Source of the DNA: an uncultured Eubacteriales bacterium
Lineage (GTDB): Bacteria > Bacillota_A > Clostridia > Christensenellales > Aristaeellaceae
Length of the DNA stretch: 6,482 nt
Direction of reading: 5' to 3'
Assembly: GCA_944333375.1 (NCBI GenBank)
Contig: CALVKX010000121.1
Span: 1-6,482 of the forward strand
Part shown: piece by piece, positions 1-6,251 of the stretch
How positions within the stretch are numbered: the stretch's first letter is position 1
Layout of the letters: each line of letters begins with the position of its first letter
Program-made: the position numbers and the translations under genes
Notes under the pieces: model-generated
Databases searched by the model: none
What the model was told of the DNA's origin: nothing
Seen by the model: the letters and a program-made list of their open reading frames with translations, nothing else

Positions 1-117
1 GGCGATGTAGTAAATCTTTTCTTCGGCGGCGGCATAAGGCAGGAGCGCCGCCGGGCACAGCGCGAAAAACAGCGCCAGCGTCAGGCAGATCAGCGCTTCC
101 GTCCTGCGGCCACGCAT
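1..117 (-). CDS. Partial N-terminus of a secreted or lipid-facing protein with a signal peptide; function unknown
   Basis: The first 39 codons of a gene that runs off the left edge. The start is the ATG at 117-115, preceded by a strong Shine-Dalgarno sequence (GAAAGGAGGG, at 125-134 on the minus strand). The encoded N-terminus is a textbook Sec signal peptide: a basic n-region (MRGRR, residues 1-5), a hydrophobic core of about 18 residues rich in Leu, Ala and Phe (about 8-26), and a small-residue stretch PYAAA (27-31) that fits signal peptidase I cleavage before EEKIYY. The mature protein would be exported. A Cys occurs at residue 21, but inside the hydrophobic core and without a convincing lipobox, so I do not call it a lipoprotein. 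Only about eight mature residues are visible, which is too few to name a family. It has its own promoter just downstream of the MATE gene, so it need not be cotranscribed with it. Confidence 0.8.
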   Translation of the reverse strand, partial: MRGRRTEALICLTLALFFALCPAALLPYAAAEEKIYYIA

Positions 118-135
118 GGGCGTTCCCTCCTTTCA

Positions 136-159
136 CGGGCGTCGGCCGCCCGCGCGGCC
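136..159 (-). promoter_or_regulatory. Two overlapping, mutually exclusive short hairpins in the leader of the secreted-protein gene
   Basis: The leader contains GGCCGC at 144-149 paired with GCGGCC at 154-159 (4-nt loop). It also contains CGGGCG at 136-141 paired with CGCCCG at 147-152 (5-nt loop). The arms overlap, so only one can form at a time, and the second lies just before the Shine-Dalgarno sequence. No U-tract follows, so neither is a terminator. In DNA this GC-rich such pairings can arise by chance, so a regulatory role is conjecture. Confidence 0.25.
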
Positions 160-174
160 ACACCACAACAGTTT

Positions 175-206
175 ATTATACCACCAAAGCGTGGAAATGC
201 ACAAGC
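175..206 (-). promoter_or_regulatory. Extended -10 sigma-A promoter for the secreted-protein gene
   Basis: On the minus strand a perfect TATAAT (175-180) is preceded by TGG, giving the extended -10 motif TGGTATAAT. A -35 box is weak: TTGTGC or TGTGCA, 17-18 nt upstream, each matching three of six positions, as is typical of extended -10 promoters. Transcription would begin near 168, giving a leader of about 50 nt before the ATG at 117. The promoter lies in the gap after the MATE stop codon, and no convincing terminator stands between them. Confidence 0.7.
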
Positions 207-233
207 CGGGCCGCAGCTTTTACACCCTGAGCG

Positions 234-1616
234 TCAGGCGGTGATGTTGCGCACCCAGCGGCCCCTTTTGAGCACCCACAGGGCGGGGAGGACCTTGAGG
301 TTCATCAGCACCTGCACGATGAGCACCGCGGAGGCGATGTCCAGCCGCCCCGGGAGGAGCAGCGCCATCAGCAGGCTGGCGGGCACGGGGAGCAGCCACA
401 TGTAGCCGCTGTCCAGGAGCATGGCGCTGCGCGTGTCGCCGCCCGCGCGCATGCAGTAGAAGCAGAAGCCATAGAGGAAGTTAAACGGCGAGCACAGCCC
501 CATGATGGTCGCGATGCGCGAGGCCAGGCCGCGAAGCTGGGGCGTCACGCCGAAGGCGTTTGGCAGCACGGCGCCCAGCGCAAGGCACAGCCCCGCGCAG
601 AGCAGCCCAATGCCCACCACCAGCGTCAGGAGCTTTTTGCAGTTGCTTTTCGCCTGCCCAAGCCTTCCCGCGCCCAGCTCGGCCCCGATGAGCACCGACA
701 CCGTCGAGGAGGTGCCCATGGCCAGCACGGCGGCGATGGTGGAGATCTGCTCGCCGATGGTCACGGCGGGCAGGGCGGCCTCGTCCAGGCGCGCGTAGCT
801 CCAGAAATAGACGTTCATGCCCACGTTCCAGAGGATCTCGTTGGCGATGAGGGGCACGGCCTTGAGCGCGAAGGCGCGCACCACCGCGGCGGGCAGGCGC
901 AGGGCCGCGCGCAGGTCCAGGGAGAAGATGATCCGGCGGCGCAGGAGCAGCCTCAGGTAGAAGGCCATCTCCACCGTGCGGGCGATGAGCGTGCCCAGCG
1001 CCGCGCCGGCAACGCCCATGGCCGGCAGGCCGAAGTGCCCGAAGATGAGGGCGTAGTTGCAAAGCGCGTTGACGCCCATGGCGGCGAGGCTGACCAGCAT
1101 GCTCACCCGGTTTTCGCCGATGGAGCGCAGGGAGAAGATGCACACGTTGCTCAGCGCCAGGGGCAGGTAGCTCAGCCAGATAATGCTCAGGTACTCCATG
1201 CCCAGCGCCACCGTGCGCGGGTCGCTTACGAAGATGCGCATGACGCTCTCGGGCCACAGCGCCAGCCACAGGCCCATGGCCAGCGACGCCGCCAGGCCGA
1301 TGAGCAGTTGCAGGGAGAACAGGCCCCGGCAGGTCTCAAGGTCGCGCGCGCCATAGTACTGGCTGATGAGCAGCCCCGCCGCGCCCGTCATGCCGAAAAA
1401 GACCCCGAAGAAGATCGTGTAGGGGCGGTTGGCGACGGTGACGGCGCTCATGGCCAGGCCGCTGGGGTCCAGGCTGCCGACCATGAGGTTGTCGATCATG
1501 TTAAAGAGGTTGTTGATGAGCTGCTGCACCGTGACGGGCGCCATCACCCCCAGCGCCCCGGCGTAGAAGGCGCGGGAGCCAAGGTAGGGCCGGGCCTTTT
1601 GACGTAAGGTCTGCAT
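234..1616 (-). CDS. MATE-family multidrug/toxin efflux transporter (460 aa)
   Basis: A multidrug and toxic compound extrusion transporter: an inner-membrane antiporter that exports organic (often cationic) compounds in exchange for Na+ or H+. The length and strongly hydrophobic pattern fit 12 helices in two MatE repeats. Family-typical stretches include QQLINNLFNMIDNLMVG (31-47) in the first helix region, NYALIFGHFGLPAMGVAGAA (187-206) closing repeat one, ANEILWNVG (258-266) opening repeat two, LIGAELGAGR (309-318), and MRAGGDTR (389-396) followed by the W...P helix. The tail ends KRGRWVRNITA in the cytoplasm.

The frame is open upstream to 1760, but that extra N-terminus is low-complexity Arg/Ala/Gly and lies upstream of the promoter. 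The ATG at 1616 has GGAGAG just ahead of it and begins with the usual short basic tail (MQTLRQKARPY), so it is the likely start. The substrate cannot be read from sequence. Divergence from the dehydrogenase hints at a shared inducer, perhaps a reactive aldehyde or xenobiotic (inference). Confidence 0.93.
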   Translation of the reverse strand: MQTLRQKARPYLGSRAFYAGALGVMAPVTVQQLINNLFNMIDNLMVGSLDPSGLAMSAVTVANRPYTIFFGVFFGMTGAAGLLISQYYGARDLETCRGLFSLQLLIGLAASLAMGLWLALWPESVMRIFVSDPRTVALGMEYLSIIWLSYLPLALSNVCIFSLRSIGENRVSMLVSLAAMGVNALCNYALIFGHFGLPAMGVAGAALGTLIARTVEMAFYLRLLLRRRIIFSLDLRAALRLPAAVVRAFALKAVPLIANEILWNVGMNVYFWSYARLDEAALPAVTIGEQISTIAAVLAMGTSSTVSVLIGAELGAGRLGQAKSNCKKLLTLVVGIGLLCAGLCLALGAVLPNAFGVTPQLRGLASRIATIMGLCSPFNFLYGFCFYCMRAGGDTRSAMLLDSGYMWLLPVPASLLMALLLPGRLDIASAVLIVQVLMNLKVLPALWVLKRGRWVRNITA

Positions 1617-1643
1617 GTCTCTCTCCGTATCGCGTGGCGTCTG

Positions 1644-1679
1644 CCCCGAAGGGGAAGCGCGGGACGAACGGCCCCGCGC
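1644..1679 (-). promoter_or_regulatory. Structured 5' leader of the MATE mRNA (two short hairpins)
   Basis: From the predicted transcription start near 1679 the RNA could form GCGCGGG/CCCGCGC (arms 1673-1679 and 1657-1663, 9-nt loop). A small CCCC/GGGG hairpin with a UUCG-like loop (1644-1654) follows, then the ribosome binding site at 1621-1626. The first hairpin would sit at the very 5' end of the message, where it could protect it from decay. There is no U-run and no antiterminator partner, so I do not claim attenuation. Confidence 0.3.
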
Positions 1680-1685
1680 CCTCCC

Positions 1686-1714
1686 ATGATAGCCCCTCGC
1701 CGCCCGGCTGTCAA
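1686..1714 (-). promoter_or_regulatory. Near-consensus sigma-A promoter of the MATE gene
   Basis: Minus strand: a perfect -35 TTGACA (1709-1714), a 17-nt spacer, and -10 TATCAT (1686-1691, five of six matches). The predicted start is near 1679, about 63 nt before the ATG at 1616. This placement rules out translation from codons further upstream in the same open frame. Confidence 0.85.
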
Positions 1715-1730
1715 CCGCGGGCGCGTTTGG

Positions 1731-1752
1731 GCTTTCAAAAGCGCCCCGGGCG
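1731..1752. promoter_or_regulatory. Candidate operator: two adjacent inverted repeats between the dehydrogenase promoter elements
   Basis: GCTTT-CA-AAAGC (1731-1742) covers the -35 region. CGCCC-C-GGGCG (1742-1752) fills the spacer up to the extended -10 motif. Paired dyads between -35 and -10 are where a repressor or a MerR-type activator would bind. No regulator gene lies in the window and the arms are only five bases, so this is a weak call. Confidence 0.25.
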
Positions 1753-1761
1753 TGGTACAAT
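1733..1761 (+). promoter_or_regulatory. Extended -10 sigma-A promoter of the alcohol dehydrogenase gene
   Basis: The -10 box TACAAT (1756-1761, five of six matches) is preceded by TGG, giving an extended -10. The upstream -35 is poor: TTTCAA at 1733 or TTCAAA at 1734, with 17- or 16-nt spacing. Transcription would start near 1768, giving a leader of about 33 nt that carries the ribosome binding site AAAGGAG (1786-1792) eight bases before the ATG. A weak -35 with a good extended -10 is compatible with activator dependence. Confidence 0.7.
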
Positions 1762-1800
1762 GGGAAAAGAACCCACTATTGCAACAAAGGAGCCTGAGCC

Positions 1801-2964
1801 ATGATTGATTTTGCTTTTCACAACCCCACAAAGATCTTCTTTGGCAAGACCTCGCTGACCCATCTTCACGATGAGGCCGCGCGCTACGGCAGCCGGGTGC
1901 TGCTGGTCTACGGCGGCGGCAGCATCAAGCGCACCGGCGTCTACGACCAGGTGATGGCCCAGCTTGCGGGCATGCAGGTTTGGGAGCTGGGCGGCGTTCA
2001 GCCCAACCCGCGCCTGTCGCTGGTGCGCGATGGGATCGCCCTGTGCCGCGAGCACGCAATCGAGCTGGTGCTGGCGGTGGGTGGCGGCAGCGCCATCGAC
2101 ACCGCCAAGGCCGTCGCCAACGGCGCCTGCTACGACGGCGACGTGTGGGACCTGTTTGACGGCAAGGGCAGGAATACCGAGGTGCTGCCCCTGGGCACGG
2201 TGGTCACCATCCCGGCGGCGGGTAGCGAGATGAGCGATTCCTGCGTCATCACCCGCGAGGAGGACCTGTGCAAGCGCGGGCGCAACACGCCGCTGAACTT
2301 CCCCAAGTTCTCCATCCTCAACCCCGAATTCACCTATACCCTGCCGCCCTTCCAGACGGCCTGCGGCGCGGTGGACATCATGGCGCACATGATGGAGCGC
2401 TACTTCACGCGCGTCACGCATGTGGAGCTCATCGACCGCATGACCGAGGGCGCGCTCAAGACCGTGGTGAACAACGCTCCCATTGTGATGCGCGAGCCCG
2501 AAAACTACGACGCGCGGGCCGAGATCATGTGGGCGGGGTGCCTTGCGCACAACACCCTGTTTCAGACCGGGCGCGTGGGCGACTGGGCCAGCCACAAGCT
2601 GGAGCACGAGCTCAGCGCGCTCTACGACATCGCCCACGGCGCGGGGCTGGCCATCGTGTTCCCGGCGTGGATGAAATACGCGCTGGCCCACGGCGGCGAG
2701 GCCAAGCTGGCGCAGTTTGGCCGCCGCGTCTTTGACGTGCCCGACAGCGGTGACGACGCCACGGATGCCGCCGAGGGCATCCGGCGTCTGGAGGCGTTCT
2801 ACCGCGCGCTGGGGTTGACCACTACGCTGAGGGAAAACGGCATCGGCGATGCGGACTTCGGCCGCATGGCCGGGCGCGCTGTGGCCATGGCGGGCGGCAC
2901 GCTGGGCCAGTTCGTGCCCTTGAAAGCGGCTGACTGCGAGGCCATCTACCGCCTGGCGCTGTAA
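1801..2964 (+). CDS. Iron-type alcohol/aldehyde dehydrogenase, YqhD/BdhA-like (387 aa)
   Basis: A group III metal-dependent alcohol dehydrogenase, reversibly interconverting aldehydes and primary alcohols with NAD(P)H in the cytoplasm. Its length (387 aa) equals that of E. coli YqhD, and from memory the two align closely: N-terminal FHNPTKIFFGK (6-16), YGGGSIKRTGV (37-47) at the cofactor phosphate site, the nucleotide-binding GGGSAIDTAK (94-103), and PAAGSEMSD (138-146).

The metal ligands are all present with YqhD spacing: Asp192 and His196 (VDIMAH), His265 (WASH) and His279 (DIAHGAG). YqhD uses Zn and NADPH, while clostridial butanol dehydrogenases use Fe or Zn with NADH or NADPH. Cofactor and metal cannot be decided here. 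Plausible roles are detoxifying short-chain aldehydes or reducing fermentation aldehydes to alcohols. The gene is monocistronic, with its own promoter and a strong terminator immediately after the stop. Its base composition matches the MATE gene. Confidence 0.95.
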   Translation: MIDFAFHNPTKIFFGKTSLTHLHDEAARYGSRVLLVYGGGSIKRTGVYDQVMAQLAGMQVWELGGVQPNPRLSLVRDGIALCREHAIELVLAVGGGSAIDTAKAVANGACYDGDVWDLFDGKGRNTEVLPLGTVVTIPAAGSEMSDSCVITREEDLCKRGRNTPLNFPKFSILNPEFTYTLPPFQTACGAVDIMAHMMERYFTRVTHVELIDRMTEGALKTVVNNAPIVMREPENYDARAEIMWAGCLAHNTLFQTGRVGDWASHKLEHELSALYDIAHGAGLAIVFPAWMKYALAHGGEAKLAQFGRRVFDVPDSGDDATDAAEGIRRLEAFYRALGLTTTLRENGIGDADFGRMAGRAVAMAGGTLGQFVPLKAADCEAIYRLAL

Positions 2965-2977
2965 GAGGGCCAAAGAG

Positions 2978-3014
2978 CGGCCCCGGAGGAAATACGGTTC
3001 CTCCGGGGCCGTTT
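2978..3014. terminator. Bidirectional factor-independent terminator between convergent genes
   Basis: A perfect 14-bp stem, CGGCCCCGGAGGAA (2978-2991) with TTCCTCCGGGGCCG (2998-3011), closes a 6-nt loop. On the plus strand TTTGATT follows, terminating the dehydrogenase, whose stop lies 13 nt upstream. On the minus strand CTCTTT follows, so it also serves the MBOAT gene, whose stop codon (3017-3019) nearly touches the stem. The U-tracts are short and interrupted, but the stem is very stable. Confidence 0.85.
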
Positions 3015-3016
3015 GA

Positions 3017-4537
3017 TTAAAACTGGAAATAGATAAATTGGCTGGCATCAAAGCCGGGGCCATATACCCCATAGACCAAGATTAGGAGAATGACCGCAAG
3101 GTACGTCAGCCAGCGAAAAGCCAGGTTCTGACGCTCCAATCGTTTTCTTAGCGATACACCGTGTTCATGGACCACATCCACCGCCAGCACCACCGCAGCC
3201 GCGGCCAGCAGTATCCCCCATTCTAATCGGGAAAGGCCCAGTGTGTAAAGCGTTTCATCAAAGAAAATCCATGGATTATGCACCGAGAACATTTGACGGA
3301 GAATCGCCACCGCTCCATCCAACGACTCAGCGCGGAAAAACACCCATGTCAGGCAGATCAGCGCAAAGGTGACCAATCTTTGAAACAGGCGGTAGCTGAA
3401 GCAGTCACGGTTTACAATCGGCCTGCCGTCCTTCCAGGCAGCGGGCAAGCGGACCAGCAGCATGTTTTTGATATCTCCTACAATCTGAAACAGACCGTTG
3501 AGGCCGCCCCAAATAACATAGGTCCAGTTAGCGCCATGCCACAGACCGCTTAGCAAAAAGGTAACCATCACGTTAAAGTAACGCCGTATGCGGCCAACCC
3601 GACTTCCGCCCATGGGAATATACAGGTAGTCCCGGAACCAGGTAGACAGGCTGATATGCCAGCGCCGCCAGAAATCACTGACACTGGTAGCCAGATATGG
3701 TTGACGAAAGTTCTGCGTCAGGTTTACGCCCAGCATCTGCGCCGCCCCTAGGGCGATGGCTGAATAGCCCCCAAAATCGCAATAGATTTGCAGGGCAAAA
3801 GCGATGGTGGCCACCACAATACTGTAGCCCGCATAGGCCTGACAATTGCCGTATACCTGATTGACCAGCAGCGCTGCGCGGTCGGCCACAACCATCTTTT
3901 GAAAGTAACCCCACAGCATCATCAATGCGCCATTTTTGAATGCTTCGGAATCGAACGGTTTAGGCTGTCTGAGCTGACCCAGCAAATCACGACTGCGCTC
4001 GATGGGTCCTGCCACCAGTTGTGGAAAGAAACTTACGAACAGCGCGTAGCGAAAAAAGTTACGCTCCACCTCCACCTGTCCCCGGTACACGTCCATCGTG
4101 TAGCTAAGAGCCTGAAAGGTGTAAAAGCTGATGCCCACCGGCAGTAGCACATCCAACACTGGCGGCTGCCAGCTCACCCCCACGTCGGACAGCAGAGCCG
4201 CAAGGTTCTCCGCCGCAAAACGGTAGTATTTGAAACAAAACAAAATACCCAGGTTAATGATAAAGCTTAGCGCAACCCATGTTTTGGGCCGGCTCCACAG
4301 CGCACGCATCGAGGAGCGCACGTCCTGCATCCGGCGGCAGCGGGCGATGAGCAATCCGCTGAGGTAGGTTACGACGGTGGAACTAAGCATCAAAAGTGCA
4401 TAAGCGGGATTCCAGCACATATAAAAATAGTAACTGGCCACCAATAGCCACACCCACCGAACACGGCGCGGCAGGACGAAATGCACCACCAGCACTATCG
4501 GAAAAAACATCAGAAAGGGCACCGAATTAAACAGCAT
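3017..4537 (-). CDS. MBOAT-family O-acyltransferase, AlgI-like (506 aa)
   Basis: A polytopic membrane-bound O-acyltransferase of the AlgI/PatA branch. It would take an acyl group from a cytoplasmic donor (acetyl-CoA in characterised relatives) and pass it across the membrane for modification of a surface polymer. Numbered from the ATG at 4537, motifs include SFFPQLVAGPIERSR (169-183), LQIYCDFGGYSAIALG (249-264), the signature RRWHISLSTWFRDYLYIPMG (291-310), and WHGANW (333-338) with the invariant catalytic-type His334. FRAES (401-405) precedes the C-terminal helices, and the protein ends with FIYFQF, common in AlgI-like proteins. WHGANW and the QxYCDFxGYS motif favour AlgI over DltB.

An upstream in-frame TTG at 4573 would overlap the preceding gene. 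The ATG at 4537 has AAAGGGGG nine bases ahead and gives the expected N-terminus MLFNSVPFLMFFP. The stop codon of the SGNH gene lies 19 nt upstream, so the two are cotranscribed and probably translationally coupled. The acceptor is unknown. Confidence 0.93.
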   Translation of the reverse strand: MLFNSVPFLMFFPIVLVVHFVLPRRVRWVWLLVASYYFYMCWNPAYALLMLSSTVVTYLSGLLIARCRRMQDVRSSMRALWSRPKTWVALSFIINLGILFCFKYYRFAAENLAALLSDVGVSWQPPVLDVLLPVGISFYTFQALSYTMDVYRGQVEVERNFFRYALFVSFFPQLVAGPIERSRDLLGQLRQPKPFDSEAFKNGALMMLWGYFQKMVVADRAALLVNQVYGNCQAYAGYSIVVATIAFALQIYCDFGGYSAIALGAAQMLGVNLTQNFRQPYLATSVSDFWRRWHISLSTWFRDYLYIPMGGSRVGRIRRYFNVMVTFLLSGLWHGANWTYVIWGGLNGLFQIVGDIKNMLLVRLPAAWKDGRPIVNRDCFSYRLFQRLVTFALICLTWVFFRAESLDGAVAILRQMFSVHNPWIFFDETLYTLGLSRLEWGILLAAAAVVLAVDVVHEHGVSLRKRLERQNLAFRWLTYLAVILLILVYGVYGPGFDASQFIYFQF

Positions 4538-4556
4538 GCAACGATTCCCCCTTTCC

Positions 4557-6128
4557 TTATTCGTCCCAATCAATTTGGGTCATATCAAAGGTACGGCACT
4601 CCATGAGCATGTGATCGGGCAGCGAATAAACAGCAATATTCATGCCCATATCCGTGCTTCCAGCCGACTGCCCATCCACATGCCAGCGTGCACTCTCAAA
4701 CGTTACGTCATGCCCCAGCAGATTCCATGTGAGCGTTTCTGTACGGCCTTCGGGCGCATAGGCACTGGCAAGCATTTGTCCTCCACGGCACACCACATCA
4801 AGAGTACCCATGCCGGCGTAGTACCATTCCTCCACCGCCTCTCCCCTCATGCCCAACGCTTCGGTCATAAGAAGCCAGTCTTCCTCGGTAAACCCTTCAT
4901 ACACATCACCACGTGCGGAAACAAGCACCAGATAGTCCTCATCCAATACTGAAACCGCCTCCAAAAAATCCGTCAGGTCCGTATCCATATTAATCAGCGA
5001 CATAGCCGCGCGCTGCACGTCGTAACGTCCCGCGCCCTCGCGCCATGGAGCATAGCGGCTATCCGCGCTTGTACGCCGATCCGGCAGGTCGTAGTGGGTG
5101 GTGAGATATGCGCTCCAAAACTCCGTATACAACCTTGCGCCCGCATCGTTGAGGTGGCCCAGATCACGCATGTACTGCAATCCATTGATCCCTGACTCTT
5201 CTAGTCCTACAAAGGGCACGCCAAGTTCGCCGGCCAACTCTCCAACCTGATCAAATAGTTTTTCCTCAGCCCGGTTGGTCATGTAAGGTGCGGCACAGAG
5301 TACCAGCTCAATGCCATTGGCCCGGGTATAATCAGCAATGCGCCTGATGGCGTCTTTTGATGTCTCCAGCAGCTGAGCTGCCTCAAGCTGCTCGTCGGTA
5401 AATTCCCAGTAGGTGCCCACCTCGTTGGGGCGTATGGCGGCCTCCTCCGAATAAGCCTCTATGGCATATTCCTGGCCTTCCATGCTTTGGCTGCCGCAAA
5501 GGTAGCCAAAATTTCTAACAAAACGCGTGTCGCCCAGCAGATATTCCACGCTTTTACGCGACAGTTCTCCATAGCGGCTGTGCATGCGAGTCAACTCGAA
5601 ATAAGCCTCTCCACCCGCACCGGATTGCACGTAAGCTTCCGCTATGGCCTGGGGTTTGTAGGGGCTTCCTACAGGGAGCCATCGTGCCACACCCGTAGCG
5701 GTGTTATAGGGATTCGAGCCTTCGGCCATGCCCTCACGGTATGCAAGGGCCAGCACATTCTGCACATAAAAATAACAGTATGGCGCAGCCGCAGGGTATA
5801 CATCCAGCACGACCACTTGCGGGTGCTGTGTAAACAGCGTCTGGCGAAGCATCCAGTACGAGGCTTCCAGGTCCACAGAATTTCCCGTCGCCATTACGCT
5901 GGTTATGCCGCACATGTCGTAGAGGTATTGAGGAATCACGTTATAGTTCATATGAGACGTGCCCAGCCAAAGCACGTCTACACTTTGGGCAGGCAGGTGC
6001 GCCAGCGCGGACGCACTCTGGGTAACGTCGTCCCCCGCGCTTAGCAGTGCTCCCGCCATATTGACCACAACTGCCAGCAGACACAAAAACACAATCAGCT
6101 TCAGCCAGAACACCGCTAGCTTACGCAT
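4557..6128 (-). CDS. Membrane-anchored SGNH-hydrolase-like acyltransferase partner with C-terminal ILEI-like domain (523 aa)
   Basis: The probable extracytoplasmic partner of the downstream MBOAT protein. Residues 1-29 form a signal anchor (basic MRK, then a hydrophobic helix to about 29). The SGNH-like catalytic domain spans about 48-345. Block I is LWLGTSHMNYN (53-63) with candidate nucleophile Ser58. A conserved-looking TGNS (81-84) follows, with VVVLDVYP (105-112) as a core strand. Block V is DLGHLNDAG (322-330), with candidate Asp322 and His325. The triad is thus complete by motif, as in the AlgJ/AlgX, PatB and DltD types that pair with MBOAT proteins.

Residues about 380-523 form an extra domain: DFLEAVSVLDEDYLVLVSA (387-405), FTEEDWLLMTEALGM (413-427), then MGMNIAVYSL (494-503) and CRTFDM (511-516). 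These resemble the ILEI/FAM3-type fold. From memory, Firmicute surface-polysaccharide proteins carry similar tails, but the assignment is tentative.

The start ATG has AAAGGA nine bases upstream and lies about 47 nt after a consensus promoter start. It is the first gene of the operon. Confidence 0.85.
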   Translation of the reverse strand: MRKLAVFWLKLIVFLCLLAVVVNMAGALLSAGDDVTQSASALAHLPAQSVDVLWLGTSHMNYNVIPQYLYDMCGITSVMATGNSVDLEASYWMLRQTLFTQHPQVVVLDVYPAAAPYCYFYVQNVLALAYREGMAEGSNPYNTATGVARWLPVGSPYKPQAIAEAYVQSGAGGEAYFELTRMHSRYGELSRKSVEYLLGDTRFVRNFGYLCGSQSMEGQEYAIEAYSEEAAIRPNEVGTYWEFTDEQLEAAQLLETSKDAIRRIADYTRANGIELVLCAAPYMTNRAEEKLFDQVGELAGELGVPFVGLEESGINGLQYMRDLGHLNDAGARLYTEFWSAYLTTHYDLPDRRTSADSRYAPWREGAGRYDVQRAAMSLINMDTDLTDFLEAVSVLDEDYLVLVSARGDVYEGFTEEDWLLMTEALGMRGEAVEEWYYAGMGTLDVVCRGGQMLASAYAPEGRTETLTWNLLGHDVTFESARWHVDGQSAGSTDMGMNIAVYSLPDHMLMECRTFDMTQIDWDE

Positions 6129-6181
6129 GCCATTTTTTCCTTTCTTTAATAATTGATTGCACCACGTGTGGATTTCACTTT

Positions 6182-6210
6182 ATTATAGGAAACGGTTGCA
6201 GGACTGTCAA
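6182..6210 (-). promoter_or_regulatory. Perfect consensus sigma-A promoter of the SGNH-MBOAT operon
   Basis: Minus strand: TTGACA (6205-6210), exactly 17 nt, then TATAAT (6182-6187), so all twelve hexamer positions match consensus. The predicted start is near 6175, with an A/T-rich leader of about 47 nt to the ATG at 6128. Such a promoter implies strong, mostly unregulated expression unless a repressor acts. The only dyad I see in the leader is a short CCAC-AC-GTGG near 6160-6170, too small to call an operator. Confidence 0.92.
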
Positions 6211-6251
6211 GTCGGGAGGACTGGAAACGATGCCTTTGTCCTCCATCGAGC

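Noticed and set aside
184..233. Possible terminator after the MATE gene (AAGCTG/CGGCTT stem)
   Set aside because: The stem has six pairs including a G-U and is followed by GTGCATT rather than a U-run. I could not support a terminator there, so read-through into the secreted-protein gene remains possible.
1617..1760. N-terminal extension of 48 residues on the MATE protein
   Set aside because: The extension lies upstream of, and across, the near-consensus promoter at 1686-1714. It is low-complexity and has no counterpart in the family. The ATG at 1616 has its own ribosome binding site.
1735..3072. A 445-codon open frame on the minus strand, antisense to the dehydrogenase gene
   Set aside because: It lies wholly opposite a clear enzyme gene. 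Its product is low-complexity (His, Arg, Ala, Gly) with no domain, and it would cross the strong terminator hairpin. Long antisense frames are expected in GC-rich genes with strong third-position bias.
4538..4573. TTG start 12 codons upstream for the MBOAT gene
   Set aside because: It overlaps the end of the SGNH gene and adds a polar MIGTNKERGNRC segment before the expected hydrophobic N-terminus. The ATG at 4537 has a good ribosome binding site (AAAGGGGG).
6116..6133. A five-codon frame (ATG at 6133, stop TAG) overlapping the SGNH start
   Set aside because: Its ATG is only four bases from the Shine-Dalgarno sequence, while the SGNH ATG is at nine. It could slightly dampen translation, but nothing supports it as a real leader peptide.
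6228..6248. CGATG/CATCG inverted repeat between the secF terminator and the operon promoter
   Set aside because: The arms are only five bases with an 11-nt loop and no U-tract. It is upstream of the -35 box and compatible with chance.
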